Positions 1 to 11,261 of a stretch of DNA of 64,000 nucleotides are shown in pieces. Below the pieces are notes generated by a model. That model saw only the letters and a list, made by a program, of their open reading frames with translations, was not told where the DNA came from and did not search any database. The first letter of the stretch is position 1. The number at the start of each line of letters is the position of its first letter. This stretch comes from Bubalus kerabau (Eukaryota > Chordata > Mammalia > Artiodactyla > Bovidae): contig NC_073630.1 in NCBI RefSeq assembly GCF_029407905.1, forward strand, positions 54,771,001 to 54,835,000. The letters are read 5' to 3'. A program made the position numbers and the translations under genes.

Positions 1-87
1 GAAAGCATGACATATCACTTGACTATCAAAAATTGCCATTTGCTTAATTTCCTATTAACTAGAAGAAATTAGGCTCATATTAAATAG

Positions 88-295
88 ATTTTCCTGGTAG
101 CTCAGATGGAAAAGAATCTGCCTGCAATGTGGGAGACCTGGGTTAGATCCCTGGGTCGAGAAGATCCCATGGAGGAGGGCATGGCAAACCATCCCAGTAG
201 TCTTGCCTGGAGAATCCCAATGGGTAAAGGAGCCTGGCAGGCTATATAGTCCATGGGTTGGCAAAGAGTTGTACACAACTGAATGACTAAGCACA
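88..295 (+). mobile_element. Bov-tA SINE
   Basis: Full-length tRNA-Glu-derived head (gctcagatgg, then gggttagatccctgg as a worn box B) followed by the Bov-A body (cctggagaatccca, gagcctggcaggc, tagtccatggg) and a gactaagca end. No target duplication is obvious, so the ends are approximate. Confidence 0.9.
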
Positions 296-481
296 GAACA
301 GTTATTTCTTTAACTGCTTTTGTCAAGAAGATAATGTAAATCCCTAGAAATGATGCTATAGTTTATATAGTATAGTATATTATAGGCATATTTAATAGAG
401 GAAGCACTGGATAACTACTAGTACATTTATTATTCTACATCTACATCTGTGTGCTCAGAAGTATCCAGCACTGTGTGGCCC

Positions 482-887
482 TGTTAGACTAGGAAAAAGA
501 AGTTGAAAACATCAATGGCTAAAAGACAAAGAAGGGAGAAGCCTGCAAAAATGGAATAAAGGGTGGTCCGAGGACCGGAGTGGGAATCTCAGGTGAAACA
601 AACAGTCCTCCTGGCTAGCCCAATTTACATAGGGCAAGCTCAGGGGGAGGAAAAAAAAATATATGAAAAGAGGAGCCAAAATTGAGCCCCTCTTATCATC
701 TCTTCTTTCGTGTTGGCCTGCCTTCATGCCTCAACGATGTATTTTCCTTTGCTTGCCAAATAAAACTGAGCTGAAATACTGGTTTGCTGTTTAAAACTGA
801 GCTGTAACATAGCTGTAACACTGGTCTGCCATTTCAAATTTTTGCTGCAGCGAGAGAGAACTGAGGAATTTACACACTCCCCCGACA
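482..887 (+). mobile_element. Solitary LTR of a class I-like endogenous retrovirus
   Basis: The block has the order of an LTR: a U3-like start at TG (482), an A/T-rich promoter-like stretch near 655, a CT-rich R-like stretch, an AATAAA signal near 758 and a U5-like tail ending near a CA dinucleotide at about 887. No gag, pol or env reading frame lies next to it, so it looks like a solo LTR. The text around the poly(A) signal is duplicated (762-792 and 793-835). The resemblance to bovine ERV LTRs is from memory and the family name is not assigned. The 5' boundary is the weakest part. Confidence 0.55.
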
Positions 888-1068
888 GCCCCATGAACAG
901 CAGCCTGCCAGGTTCCTCTGCCTATGAAATTTTCCAGGTAAGAATACTGGAGTGGGGTGCCATTTCTTCCTCCAGGGGATCTCCTGGACCCAGGGATTGA
1001 ACCCACATCTCCTGTCTCTCCTGCATTTCAGGTGGATTCTTTACCACTAGTGCCACCTGGGAAACCTA
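888..1068 (-). mobile_element. Bov-tA SINE
   Basis: Reverse-complement Bov-tA, from the Bov-A body (agcctgccagg, aagaatactggagtgggg) to the tRNA head (ttctttaccactagtgccacctgg). It abuts the LTR end and lacks the usual 3' terminus, so the two may have inserted into one another. Confidence 0.85.
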
Positions 1069-1204
1069 CACTTATTATTAGCAAACTACGAAAAGAGTAT
1101 TAAATCTGTCCTGTTGTTCCTTATGGAACTATCTCTACTAAGACTCTCAAATTATCATGCACATGCATTTGCAAAAATTTTAGCCAAAGAAATATGTGAC
1201 ATAG

Positions 1205-1514
1205 TAAGTGATAGCTCAGTTGGTAAAGAATCTGCCTGCAATGCAGGAGACCCTAGCTCAATTCCTGGGTTGGGAAGATCCCCTCAAGAAGGGGATAGGC
1301 TACCCACTCCAGCATTCTTAGGCTTCCCTTATGGCACAGCTGGTAAAGAATCTGCCTGTAATGCAAGAGACTTTGGTTCGATTCCTGGGTTGGGAAGATC
1401 CCTTGGAGAAGGGAAAAACTACCCATTCCAGTATTCTGGCCTGGAGAATTCCATGACTGTACAGTCATGAGGTTGCAAAGAGTCAGATGTGACTAAATGA
1501 CTTTTACTTTCACA
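1205..1514 (+). mobile_element. Tandem pair of Bov-tA SINEs
   Basis: Two tRNA heads in the same orientation: the first at 1205-1318 stops in the middle of the Bov-A body (cactccagcattctta), and a second, complete unit runs 1319-1514. The second head starts where the first body would read 'ttctgg'. This is either a dimeric SINE or one SINE inserted into another. A 118-codon open frame crosses both heads and is not a gene. Confidence 0.85.
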
Positions 1515-1564
1515 TATATTATAACCTAGAAGTGAGTTTTTCCCCCAGCGAGGGTTCATTTAAA

Positions 1565-1583
1565 TAATTTTTTTTTTTTTTTT
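1565..1583. repeat. Poly(T) run
   Basis: Homopolymer of about 17 T, possibly the A-tail of an unrecognised minus-strand retroposon. Confidence 0.8.
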
Positions 1584-1659
1584 GTCATCATAGGGGGATT
1601 TTCTTTTTCTTCTGCAACATAGCTTGTGGTGAAGAAACATTGGTGCCCACAGTCCCTGA

Positions 1660-1871
1660 AAGTGAAAAATGAAAGTGTTAGTTGCTCAGTCATTTCCAAC
1701 TCTTTCTGACACCTTTGACTGTAGCCTGCCAGGCTCATCTGTCCATGGGATTCATCAGACAAGAATACTGGGTGGGTAGCCATTCTCCAGGGGATCTTCC
1801 CAATCAGGGATGAAACCCTGGTCTCCTGTGTTGCAGGCAGATTCTTTACGGTCTGAGCAATCAGGGAAGCA
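1660..1871 (-). mobile_element. Bov-tA SINE
   Basis: Reverse-complement copy: the terminal gaaagtg repeats and gttgctcagtc at the left, the tRNA-like head (gcaggcagattctttacggtctgagc) at the right. Divergent, with several small deletions in the body. Confidence 0.88.
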
Positions 1872-2639
1872 AGGAGAGATAAAAAGCACTAGGGAAGAAA
1901 TGAACACCTGCAGGAGTTGTTTTGTTGTGACTAAAGAGGCACTTTGATGTTCAGCAAGAGGGAGGAATATGCAAGCAAAAGAATGTAGACAGTGATTAAA
2001 ACCATGTTTCTTTGCCAGTGGGGTTTCTATACATGTTTTATCACTGTTTCTGGATGTAAAACTAGAAGGTGTGTAACCTTTGCATCCCACTGCCACAGCA
2101 TTAATCTCCCCCAGAATGAAGACAGAAGGTCCCAGTGTGTGGTGCGTAGAACAGATATATTTTAATAGGCTGGAGCTTGATGCTATCACAAACAATGGCA
2201 TTTGCCAAGTTTAACTTGAAATAAAATCTAATCTTACAAATAACTGAAATAGAACAAAATGCATAAAGCATCTGTTTTCAAATTACTGTATTGTTTATAA
2301 ATCAAATAAGCCACTTCCTAACTCAATCAACTTGTCCTTGTGAGTTAATGGGCTGTGATATCAATCTTATACTAAAATCCATTTTGAGGTGGTTCTTATA
2401 GCTTTTAGCTCAATGTTGCTTCGCTAGAAGGGAGAGTTTATCTCCCAGAAATTTCCATGGTTCCCACTTGTTCAGAAAACTTGGATGTGGTTTGGCAAGT
2501 ATGTGAACACCTAGCCTAGCATATTTGAGGACATATCTGAGGGATGTATTAGACAGCTATCATTTAGAACATAGCATACACTGCAAATTGGGTGGAAGGA
2601 AGAAGATTTTATTATCTCTTTATTTTATTCTAGTTTTGT
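1872..2639. other. Unique AT-rich sequence, no feature seen
   Basis: No repeat family, splice-like exon or long frame is recognisable. A minus-strand frame enters from the neighbouring SINE and looks fortuitous. Confidence 0.6.
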
Positions 2640-2863
2640 CTGTGCTGGGTCATCATGACTGCACTCATGCTTTCTCTAGTTGCAGTGTGCAGGCTTCTCA
2701 TTGTGGTGGTTTCTCCAGTGTGCTTAAGGCACATGGGCTCAGAAGTTGTTGCTCCTGGGCGTAGTTGCTTTGTGGCATATGGAATCTTCCTCAACCAGGA
2801 GTTAAACCTGTGTCTCCTGTATTGGCAAGAAGATTCTTAACCATGGGACCACCAGGGAAATCC
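2640..2863 (-). mobile_element. CHR-type SINE (cetartiodactyl tRNA-Glu-derived)
   Basis: Reads as the reverse complement of the CHR-2 group: tgctgggt..., gttgcagtgtgcaggcttct, cacatgggctcagaagttg, ggcatatggaatcttcc, and a tRNA-like head ending accaccagggaaatcc. It differs from Bov-tA by its 'gtggcatgtgggatcttcc' body. Diverged, in keeping with a family older than the bovid-specific SINEs. Confidence 0.8.
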
Positions 2864-3654
2864 AGGAAATAGCTTTTAAAAAAGAGCACCTTTGGGGTTC
2901 TAAGTGCTTTGCTTACAAAGTCTCATTTATTCATCCTTGATATTATTTGGATACTATTTCTATAATCATATCTCCCTTTTTACAGAAAAATAAATAAAAA
3001 TGTATGGATAAATTTAAGTAACTTAATTAATAAAACTAAGTTGTATAAGAACTGAGCTATTACCCCAAATTCCATCACATAAAATATCTATCAGATAAAA
3101 TAAACATCCTAAAAGGATCAGGATATCAAAAGTCCATCAAGATGTATCTTTTCTCCAATTTGGTTGTCCCTACTGCCTCATTTAATTGCTGCACTGCTAC
3201 CACCTTGAAGTCCAATAATATTCAATCTAAAAATGTAATATAGCTTTTCAAGTTAAAAATCTAGCTTCTTTTAGATGTTTAGTCTCAGCCAATATGTAAA
3301 CTAAATCAATACAAATTTAAACGTTATATCAGGACTGTCTTCCCATTTAAACTCTCTCCATTTTTTCCTCATTCTTTTCTTTCTTCTACTGCTCGTGCTC
3401 TCAGGATGACTATGGATTTGGGGAAAAAATTGGTATAACTTCAGAAGTTTGAGAGGTAGGAGGCTATTCTGTATCCTGTTACCTCTTTCTCCCTTGAGCC
3501 TGCTGGGATGACTGAATACACAATGACAGCTATTGTGTATTCACCTCTAATCCCTGTTCACCTGTTTTTCAAGCAACTCTCCCTCATTGTGTTGGCAATA
3601 AATGTCTCAGCTTCCTAACTTGACCTCTGATTATGGGATCTACCTATTTTGGAT
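2864..3654. other. Sequence without a recognised feature
   Basis: AT-rich, with an A/T-rich region near 2990-3050. The stretch around 3540-3610 has an AATAAA preceded by gtgttggc, which is faintly LTR-like, but I cannot define element ends. Confidence 0.5.
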
Positions 3655-3802
3655 TTTCCCATGAAATTTCCCAGGCAACAATACTGGAATTGGTTGCCAT
3701 TTCCTCCTCCAGGGGATCCTCCAACCCAGGATTGAACCTGTGTCTCCTGTGTCTCTTGCATTGGCAGGCAGATTCTTAACCATTGAGCCACCAGGGAAGC
3801 TC
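3655..3802 (-). mobile_element. Bov-tA SINE, 3' part missing
   Basis: Reverse complement; it begins inside the Bov-A body (cccatgaaatttcccaggca) and runs to the tRNA head (cagattcttaaccattgagc). The normal left end with the gctcagtc motif is absent. Confidence 0.85.
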
Positions 3803-4433
3803 AGTCACATAGCTCTATTCTTAGTCAATTTGTTGATGTGCCATGGGGATATCACAAGACACATATTAATGTGTGCCCTAGTGTGTGAGTGTAAAGTATT
3901 TACATGCAAGATGGTGTACATAAATTTTTCCTGTTAGATATTAACTTATGTCTGAAGGCTTAGATTTGGGACACCATTCAAAGCAAATTTGGAGTGAAAA
4001 TTCAATTCAGTGGTGCATATTGCGAGGAAGCTTCTTGTGTCTAGAGTGTCATGGACAAATCTGCTGATGAGTAACTTTAAGTGCAGAATTCACACAAGAA
4101 GTTCTTATGCTCTGGAGTTCAGCCAGCTCCCTGGGGTTCTCTAGTCATCCCTGCAGAATGGTGGCCCTGTGAGGTCAACAAGGAAGCTCCAAACAACTCT
4201 CATAATGGTCTTCCTCCCCATATTCCCCTTCACTTTTCAGCTCTTCTGTGATTCTCTCCTTAAGTTAAGAAGTATATGTGTTCTCTTTCTTGTTAGATAG
4301 GAGAGTGTTGCTGTATGCTGCATTCTCCACTTCAGGGCTTTCAGCAAAGCCTCAGTGCTCTCTCTTTAATTTCAATCTTGATTTATTAGACACAAACTAA
4401 TCCAGATTCTTCAAATATCAAATCCTTATAAAT
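3803..4433. other. Sequence without a recognised feature
   Basis: Moderately mixed base composition. The block at about 4050-4200 has a retroposon or LTR feel but no diagnostic motif. Confidence 0.5.
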
Positions 4434-4448
4434 CAAAAGGTGCTTTAG
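4434..4448. repeat. Target-site duplication of BovB, left copy
   Basis: Fifteen bases, caaaaggtgctttag, repeated exactly at 5842-5856. They enclose the minus-strand BovB and define its ends. Confidence 0.92.
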
Positions 4449-5841
4449 ATCAGAGAGATCAGTCGCTCAGTCGAGTCTGACTCTTTGCGACCCCATGAAT
4501 CCCAGCACACCAGGCCTCCCTGTCCATCATCAACTCCCAGAGTTCACTCAGACTCACAGCCATCGAGTCAGTGCTGCCATCCAGCCATCTCATCCTCTGT
4601 CGTCCCCTTCTCCTCTTGCCCCCAATCCCTCCCAGCATCAGAGTCTTTTCCAATGAGTCAACTCTTCCCATGAGGTGGCCAAAGTACAGGAGTTTCAGCT
4701 TTAGCATCATTCCTTCCAAAGAAATCCCAGGGCTGATCTCCTTCAGAATGGACTGGTTGGATCTCCTTGCAGTCCAAGGGACTCTCAAGAGTCTTCTCCA
4801 ACACCACAGTTCAAAAGCATCAATTCTTCGGTGCTCAGCCTTCTTCACAGTCCAACTCTCACATCCATACATGACCACAGGAAAAACCATAGCCTTGACT
4901 AGACGAACCTTTGTTGGCAAAGTAATGTCTCTGCTTTGAATATGCTGTCTAGGTTGTTCATAACTTTCCTTCCAAGGAGTAAGCGTCTTTTAATTTCATG
5001 GCTGCAGTCACCATCTGCAGTGATTTTAGAGCCCAGAAAAATAAAGTCTGACACTGTTTGCACTGTTTCCCCATCTATTTCCCATGAAGTGATGGGACCG
5101 GATGCCATGATCTTCGTTTTCTGAATGTTGAGCTTTAAGCCAACTTTTTCACTCTCCACTTTCACTTTCATCAAGAGGCTTTTGAGTTCCTCTTCACTTT
5201 CTGCCATAAGGGTGGTGTCATCTGCATATCTGAGGTTATTGATATTTCTCCTGGCAATCTTGATTCCAGCTTGTGCTTCTTCCAGCCCAGTATTTCTCAT
5301 GATGTACTCTGCATAGAAGTTAAATAAGCAGGGTGACAATATACAGCCTTGAAGTACTCCTTTTCCTATTTGGAACCAGTCTGTTGTTCCATGTCCAGTT
5401 CTAACTGTTGCTTCCTGACCTGCATACAGATTTCTCAAGAGGCAGATCAGGTAGTCTGGTATTCCCATCTCTTTCAGAATTTTCCAGTTTATTGTGATCC
5501 ACACAGTCAAAGGCTTTGGCATAGTATATAAAACAGAAATAGATGCTTTTCTGGAACTCTCTTGCTTTTTCCATGATCCAGTGGATGTTGGCAATTTGAT
5601 CTCTGGTTCCTCTGCCTTTTCTAAAGCCAGCTCGAACATCTGGAAGTTCACAGTTCACATATTGCTGCAGCCTGGCTTGGAGAATTTTGAGCATTACTTT
5701 ACTAGTGTGTGAGATGAGTGCAATTGTGTGGTAGTTTGAGCATTCTTTGGCATTGCCTTTCTTTGGGATTGGAATGAAAACTGCCCTTTTCCAGTCCTGT
5801 GGCCACTGCTGAGTTTTCCAAATTTGCTGGCATATTGAGTG
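4449..5841 (-). mobile_element. BovB (RTE-type LINE), 5'-truncated
   Basis: About 1.4 kb of the 3' part of BovB. The 3' terminus lies at the left (gatcagtcgctcag) and the element is truncated at the right inside the reverse transcriptase region. An exact 15-bp target duplication flanks it. The tail is of the GATCT/CTGAT kind rather than the ACTGA kind. Confidence 0.95.
4459..5841 (-). pseudogene. BovB reverse transcriptase remnant
   Basis: Encodes the palm and C-terminal part of the RTE-type reverse transcriptase that copies element RNA onto nicked chromosomal DNA. Read on the minus strand, it begins with a partial finger region (FIPIPKKGNAKECSNY), then YYAKAFDCVDH, the catalytic YADD box at 5217-5228, and the conserved C-terminal block (MYGCESWTVKKAE). 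Two frameshifts break it: loss of two bases near 5491, in the segment after AKAFDCVDHNKL, and loss of one base near 4916. The rest is open with few changes. The endonuclease part is missing because of 5' truncation. It cannot make an active protein. Confidence 0.9.
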
Positions 5842-5856
5842 CAAAAGGTGCTTTAG
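5842..5856. repeat. Target-site duplication of BovB, right copy
   Basis: Exact repeat of 4434-4448. Confidence 0.92.
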
Positions 5857-5963
5857 TTCTAAGTTATTTCACTTTCTGTGACTTAAGAAAAAAAAAATGC
5901 AGAGAAGCTATACTGAATACTTTGTAATAATATTTAATGGGAAAGAATCTGAAAAAGAACACA

Positions 5964-6330
5964 TATAGATGCTTTTGAATTGTGGTGCTGAAGAAGACTC
6001 TTGAGAGTCCCTTGGACTGCAAGGAGATCAAACCAGTCAATCCTAAAAGAAATCAATCCTGAATATTCATTATAAGGACTAATACTGAAGTTGAAGTTCC
6101 AATACTTTGGCCACCTGATGTAAAGAGCTAACTCATTTAAAGAGACCCTGATGCTGGGAAATATTGAAGGCAGGAGGAGAAGTGGGTGACAGAGGATGAG
6201 ACGGTTGGATGGTATCACCAACTCAATGGATATGAGTTTGAACAAACTCCAGGAAATAGTGAAGGATAGGGAAGCTTAGCGTGCTGCAGTTCAAGGAATC
6301 ACAGAGTCAGATGTGACTTAACAACTGAAC
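5964..6330 (+). mobile_element. BovB 3' fragment
   Basis: Starts at the BovB text encoding 'DAFELWC' (gatgcttttgaattgtgg) and continues to the 3' end (agtcagatgtgacttaacaac). More diverged than the neighbouring minus-strand copy, so probably older. Followed directly by a microsatellite. Confidence 0.9.
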
Positions 6331-6433
6331 AATAACAACAACAACAACCACAACCACACACACAGAGACACACACACACACATATATATATGAGTGTATA
6401 TGTATACATATATACATGTATATATACATATAT
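6331..6433. repeat. Compound microsatellite (CAA)n(CA)n(TA)n
   Basis: Grades from CAA units into CA and then TA/TATG/TACA units straight after the BovB 3' end, so it probably grew from the element's tail. Confidence 0.9.
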
Positions 6434-6930
6434 CTGAATCACTATAGAATCTAACACATTAAGAGCAAAAATTCGCTTAGAATTTAATGTAACATTTTTT
6501 TTCCAGGCTGTATCTGTTCTCAATATAGAGTAATAAATGACAATACTCTAGTAGATGCTAGTCATAGGACAGTAGACATAGAAAAAGAAAGCTTATGGTT
6601 TAAAATGTACAAATAGTATTCCTTACATGTGCAAAAGATCTTGTAAGTATTTGGAAAATGCCTAGCGTTCAGTAATTTTTTTACCTATTTTTTCTGCTAT
6701 GTTTTGACGTCCCTTTGTTTTGACTGCCATCTGTCTGCCAGATTCACTTGATTCTGTTATTTCCGCTCCTTAAGATTTGGACTTTCACTGGTGACCTGTG
6801 GCAATCTAGTTAGGTCTGTGTATTAATTGGTTTCCAGAATCTGGAAGTCATCTTGTCTCATTTGAAACTTATTTCTGATAACAGTGAGGAGGAGTGAAGT
6901 ATCTTTTAAAGAAACACATCATTGTAAACA
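6434..6930. other. Unique sequence, no feature seen
   Basis: No recognisable repeat or frame. Confidence 0.55.
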
Positions 6931-7010
6931 TTATATATATATATATAATATATATATATATATAATATATATATATATGTGTTTATATATATATGTTTAA
7001 ATATATATAA
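6931..7010. repeat. Interrupted (TA)n microsatellite
   Basis: Runs of TA broken by AATA and TGTTT interruptions, about 80 bp. Confidence 0.92.
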
Positions 7011-7609
7011 AAGAGACTTGAAAAATATTTTCATGGACTCAAATCTTGATTCATTTTTATATAAATTAATTCAATTCTTTAATAAAGTTCCTACTGTGTG
7101 TTACAATGAGTCTGATTTTCTGGTATATAGCAGAGAAGCAGACAGAAAAATATTTTACTCTTATTCCTTCATTCTAGTAAGGCAAACAGATACCAAGGAG
7201 ATTAAAACATGACAATTTCAGATAGTGACAATGAACATAAAAATTAGCCAAGATACTTAGCTAGAGAATTACATGATATTTCTGAGACAGTGATTTTCAG
7301 AATCATGCTGCCATTAAATAATAAATTCTAGGTAATGATAATGAAGGTTATAGTGAGATTTAAATTCCTACTGATTTTAAATTATGATGAATTGGAGGAG
7401 TAATTATTTTAGGAGAATGTCTTCATAATTGCTTATAGTTATAATATTTATAAAGAGTGTTCATTCAGAAACCTAGCATGGCCACAATTTATTTCCTGTT
7501 CAAGAACACAATATTATAAATTTACCTCAACTTAGAAGATTATCACTCTACTAAACATTAGAAGATTATTCACCCATCAATTTCCTTGGAAATTATTAAT
7601 GAAGTTAAG
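7011..7609. other. AT-rich sequence, no feature seen
   Basis: Strongly AT-rich, with no recognised family. Confidence 0.55.
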
Positions 7610-7880
7610 CTCCTATGACAAAATAGCACAGACTGCATGGTTTATTTATTTTCTCAAAGAAATTTATTTTCTCACACTTCTGGAAGCCCAAGCTCCAAAT
7701 GCCAGCAGAGCAGCTTCTGGTGAGACCTCTCTCCTTGACTTGCAGATGGTGCCCTCTCAGTGTCCTTACATGGCCTTTTCTCTGAGAGGGTATGCAGAAA
7801 GATTGAGAGAGAGATATCTTTGGTGTCCTTTTTCATGATAAGGCCAACAATCTTATTGCATTAAGACCTCACTCTTCTGT
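7610..7880 (-). mobile_element. MaLR-type LTR (MLT1/MST-like), degraded
   Basis: Reverse complement of the ERVL-MaLR LTR pattern: caaagaaatttattttctcacacttctggaagc, gccagcagagcagcttctggtgagacc, gtgtccttacatggccttt, ttggtgtcctttttcatgataagg. Old and eroded. The right boundary fades after about 7880. Confidence 0.7.
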
Positions 7881-8154
7881 TATTACAGTTTCACTAATCT
7901 AAGATACATCACTCCGTTTTTAATGCCCATGATAACATCCAATGTTTTCTCCTTCATTAATGATAGAAGGAATAATTCAAACTACTTGAGAATATTGCCT
8001 TGACCCTGCGGAAAATAGCCATAAGTCTTGTATTTATCCTTACATTTCTTTAAGATTGTCTCCTACAAATAATTTCCCTTAAATTCCCTTGGCTTCCAGT
8101 TAATCAAATTCTCAGTAATTTTAATATAAAAATTATGTATACATGTGGAATGGG

Positions 8155-8423
8155 GCTGCTGCTGCTCAGTCGCTTCAGTCGTGTCTGACTCTGTGCGACC
8201 CCATTGATGGCAGCCCACCAGGCTGCCCCATCCCTGGGATTCTCCAGGCAAGAACACTGGAGTGGGTTGCCATTTCCTTCTCCAATGCATGAAAGTGAAA
8301 AGTGAAAGTGAAGTTGTTCAGTCCTGTCTGACTCTTAGCGACCCCATGGACTTCAGCCTACCAGGCTCCTTAGTCCACGGGATTTTCCAGGCAAGACTGC
8401 TGGAGTGGGTTGCCATTGTCTGC
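8155..8423 (-). mobile_element. Bov-A2 SINE
   Basis: Two Bov-A monomers head to tail in reverse complement: gctgctgctgctcagtcgcttcagtcgtg begins the 3' unit with its AGC tail, the linker gaaagtgaaaagtgaaagtg follows near 8290, then the second unit ends gagtgggttgccattgtc. Little decay, so relatively young. Confidence 0.93.
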
Positions 8424-8594
8424 TCAATGATTGATACATAAATGTGTTGCAACAAATGAAGGTATGCAGATATCCTAATAGGATAGACCTTATAGATATT
8501 TATACTAGGAGCACACTGAAAACATTTTCTTTCTTTAATGTTTTCATTGATGCAACTAGGTCACTTACTTACTATACTGTGTTAAGCAATGAAA

Positions 8595-10085
8595 TATGCC
8601 AAGCATCACTACAAACAAAGCTGATGGAGATGACGGAATTCCAGTTGAATAATTTAAAATCCTGAAAGATGATGCTGTTAAAGTGCTGCACTCAATAAGC
8701 CAGCAAATTTGGACAACTCAGCAGTGGCCACAGGACTGGAAAAGGTCAGTTTTCATTCCAATCCCAAAGAAAGGCAATGCCAAAGAATGCTCAGACTACC
8801 GCACAATTGCACTCATCTCACATGCTAGTAAAGTAATGCTCAAAATTCTCCAAGCCAGGCTTCAGCGATACATGAACCATGAACTTCCAGATGTTCAAGC
8901 TGGTTTTAGAAAAGGCAGAGGAACCAGAGATCAAATTGCCAACATCCACTGGATCATGGAAAAAGCAAGAGAGTTCCAGATAAACATCTATTTCTGCTTC
9001 ATTTACTATGCCAAAGCCTTTGACTGTGTGGATCACAATCAACTGTGGAAAATTCTGAAAGAGATGGGAATACCAGCCTACCTGACCTGCCTCTTGAGAA
9101 ACTGATATGCAGATCAGAAAGCAACAGTTAGAACTGGACATGGAACAACAGACTGGCTCCAAATAGCAAAAGGAGTACATCAAGGCTGTATATTGTCACC
9201 CTGCTTATTTAACTTCTATGCAGAGTACATCATGAGAAATACTGGGCTGGAAGAAGCACAAGCTGGAATCAAGATTGCCGGGAGAAATATCAATAACCTC
9301 AGATATGCAGATGACACCACTCTTATGGGAGAAAGTGAAGAGGAACAAAAAAGCCTCTTGATGAAAGTGAACGAGGAGAGTGAAAAGGTTGGTTTAAAGC
9401 TCAACATTCAGAAAACTAAGATCATGGCATCTGGTCCCATCACTTCATGGAAAATAGATGGGGAAACAGTGGAAACAGTGTCAGACTTTATTTTGTTAGG
9501 CTCTAAAATCACTGCAGATGGTGACTGAAGCCAGGAAATTAAAAGACGCTTACTCCTTGAAAGAAAAGTTATGACCAACCTAGATAGCATATTCAAAAGC
9601 AGAGACATTACTTTGCCAAGAAAGGTCCATCTACTCAGGGCTATGGTTTTTCCTGTGGTCATGTATGGATGTGAGAGTTGGACTGTGAAGAAAGTTGAGC
9701 ACCAAAGAATTGATGCTTTTGAACTGTGGTGTGTTGGAGAAGACTCTTGAGAGTCCCTTGGACTGCAAGGAGATCCAATCAGTCCATTCTAAAGGAGATC
9801 AGCCTTGGGTGTTCTTTGGAAGGAATGATGATGAGGCTGAAACTCCAGTACTTTGGCCACCTCATGAGAAGAGTTGACTCATTGGAAAAGACTCTGATGC
9901 TGGGAGGGATTGGGGGCAGGAGGAAGAGGGGACGACAGAGGATGAGATGGCTGGATGGCATCACTGACTTGATGGACATGAGTTTGAGTGAACTCCAGGA
10001 GTTGGTGATGGACAGGGAGGCCTGTTGTACTGCAATTCATGGGGTCGCAAAGAGTCGGACATGACTGAGCGAGTGAACTGAACGG
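8595..10085 (+). mobile_element. BovB LINE, 5'-truncated
   Basis: About 1.5 kb of the BovB 3' region, beginning at aagcatcactacaaacaaagc and ending gactgagcgagtgaactgaac. No clean target duplication is visible; only a 5-base match (atgcc) lies on both sides. Confidence 0.94.
8683..10064 (+). pseudogene. BovB reverse transcriptase remnant
   Basis: One frame runs from 8683 and carries FIPIPKKGNAKECSDY, YYAKAFDCVDH and the YADD catalytic box at 9304-9315. Two stop codons interrupt that frame: TGA at 9103-9105 and TGA at 9526-9528, where the other copies have TGC. A two-base gain near 9732 then shifts the frame for the C-terminal block (RLLRVPWTARRSNQSILKE and RRKRGRQRMRWLDG). The endonuclease domain is absent. 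Dead copy; the lesions differ from those of 4459-5841 and 23854-25810, as expected for independent insertions. Confidence 0.9.
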
Positions 10086-10914
10086 ATGCCCTTTTGTAAC
10101 TGATGCAAGCAAAAACTATTGGAATCAAATAACCAGAAATTCAGTAGCTTGACAATTGGGGATATCAGTAGAGAGGAAAGTGCATTTGCAAATGATAATC
10201 ACTGCATTGGTCCTCAACATTGATCCTAGGAAACATTGCTGGACTGTGGCTCTTTAAAAATCCAGACAGAATTTAGCCAGTAAGCAGGGGAAATTTGTCC
10301 CCAAGAGGTTGAATCACACTTAACTAAAAACCTAGTGAGACTGGGAGAGACACCAGAAAGAAAATGCTACCACATGGATCAGAATATTTTTGTCACCTAA
10401 TGCGATCGGGAAACGACCACATAATCAGTGAAAAATAAAAAAATATTATGGATTTTCTGTGTAATTCAAGAACATAGAAATAAGAAATATAAAGAATAGA
10501 GGATGAAAAAGTGAATTTTATGGAAATTGAAAACTACACACTGAACAAAACCTCAAAATAAGGGGAATTGGCCGTGTTGAATGTTTAAAAGCATCAGGTT
10601 AAGCTAGCTGGCCATAGCCATCTGATGGTATTTGCTATCTTGTCAATAAGTGGGAAATGATACTTATGGGCTCCTGTGATTTATATTCAGCTCTATCCTT
10701 GTGATAAAGTGGATATCAGAATGAGAAATATTCAAATTCCCATGGCTAATGCATCTAATACATCCACTCAGCCAATGGTGGAATTAACCACTGAATTTAA
10801 GTGTCTCTGACTCTTTCTACAGTTTCCCTTTTTGATAAAATAAATCATTCACTTATATATTAGCATTTTCAACAGACTCATACTGTCCAGGGAATCTATT
10901 TCTTCCCTTGAGTT
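10086..10914. other. Sequence without a recognised feature
   Basis: No repeat family recognised. A sparse A-rich stretch lies around 10430-10560. Confidence 0.55.
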
Positions 10915-11107
10915 ATGTGTGTTAAGTCGCTTCAGTCATGTCTGACTCTTTGTGACCCTATGGTTTGTAGCTCACCAGGCTCCTCTGTCCATGGGATTCT
11001 CCAGGCAAGAATACTGGAATAGGCTGTCATTTCTTCCTCCAAGGGATCTTTCCAACATCCCTTATGCCCCTGCAATGGCAGACAGGCTCTTTACCACTAG
11101 TGCTACC
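10915..11107 (-). mobile_element. Bov-tA SINE
   Basis: Reverse complement: gttaagtcgcttcagtcatg at the left, the tRNA head (ctctttaccactagtgctacc) at the right. The head is eroded around 11060. Confidence 0.9.
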
Positions 11108-11261
11108 AAAATTTAATTCCCAAAGGGAACTATCACCTTTCTCTTTTCCTAGCTCTAGAGACAACTTGCTAGACTCCTTCTCCAATGCTAATGAAATCAA
11201 TGATTTGATCCATTAAACAGTAGCAAAATGTTTCATGTAATTTTCCATCTAGTAAGTGGTA

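Noticed and set aside
1114..1470. 118-codon plus-strand frame
   Set aside because: It reads through two Bov-tA heads; the codons simply translate SINE text (GKESACNAGD-type repeats).
1755..2201. 148-codon minus-strand frame
   Set aside because: Its end translates a Bov-tA and the rest has no recognisable content.
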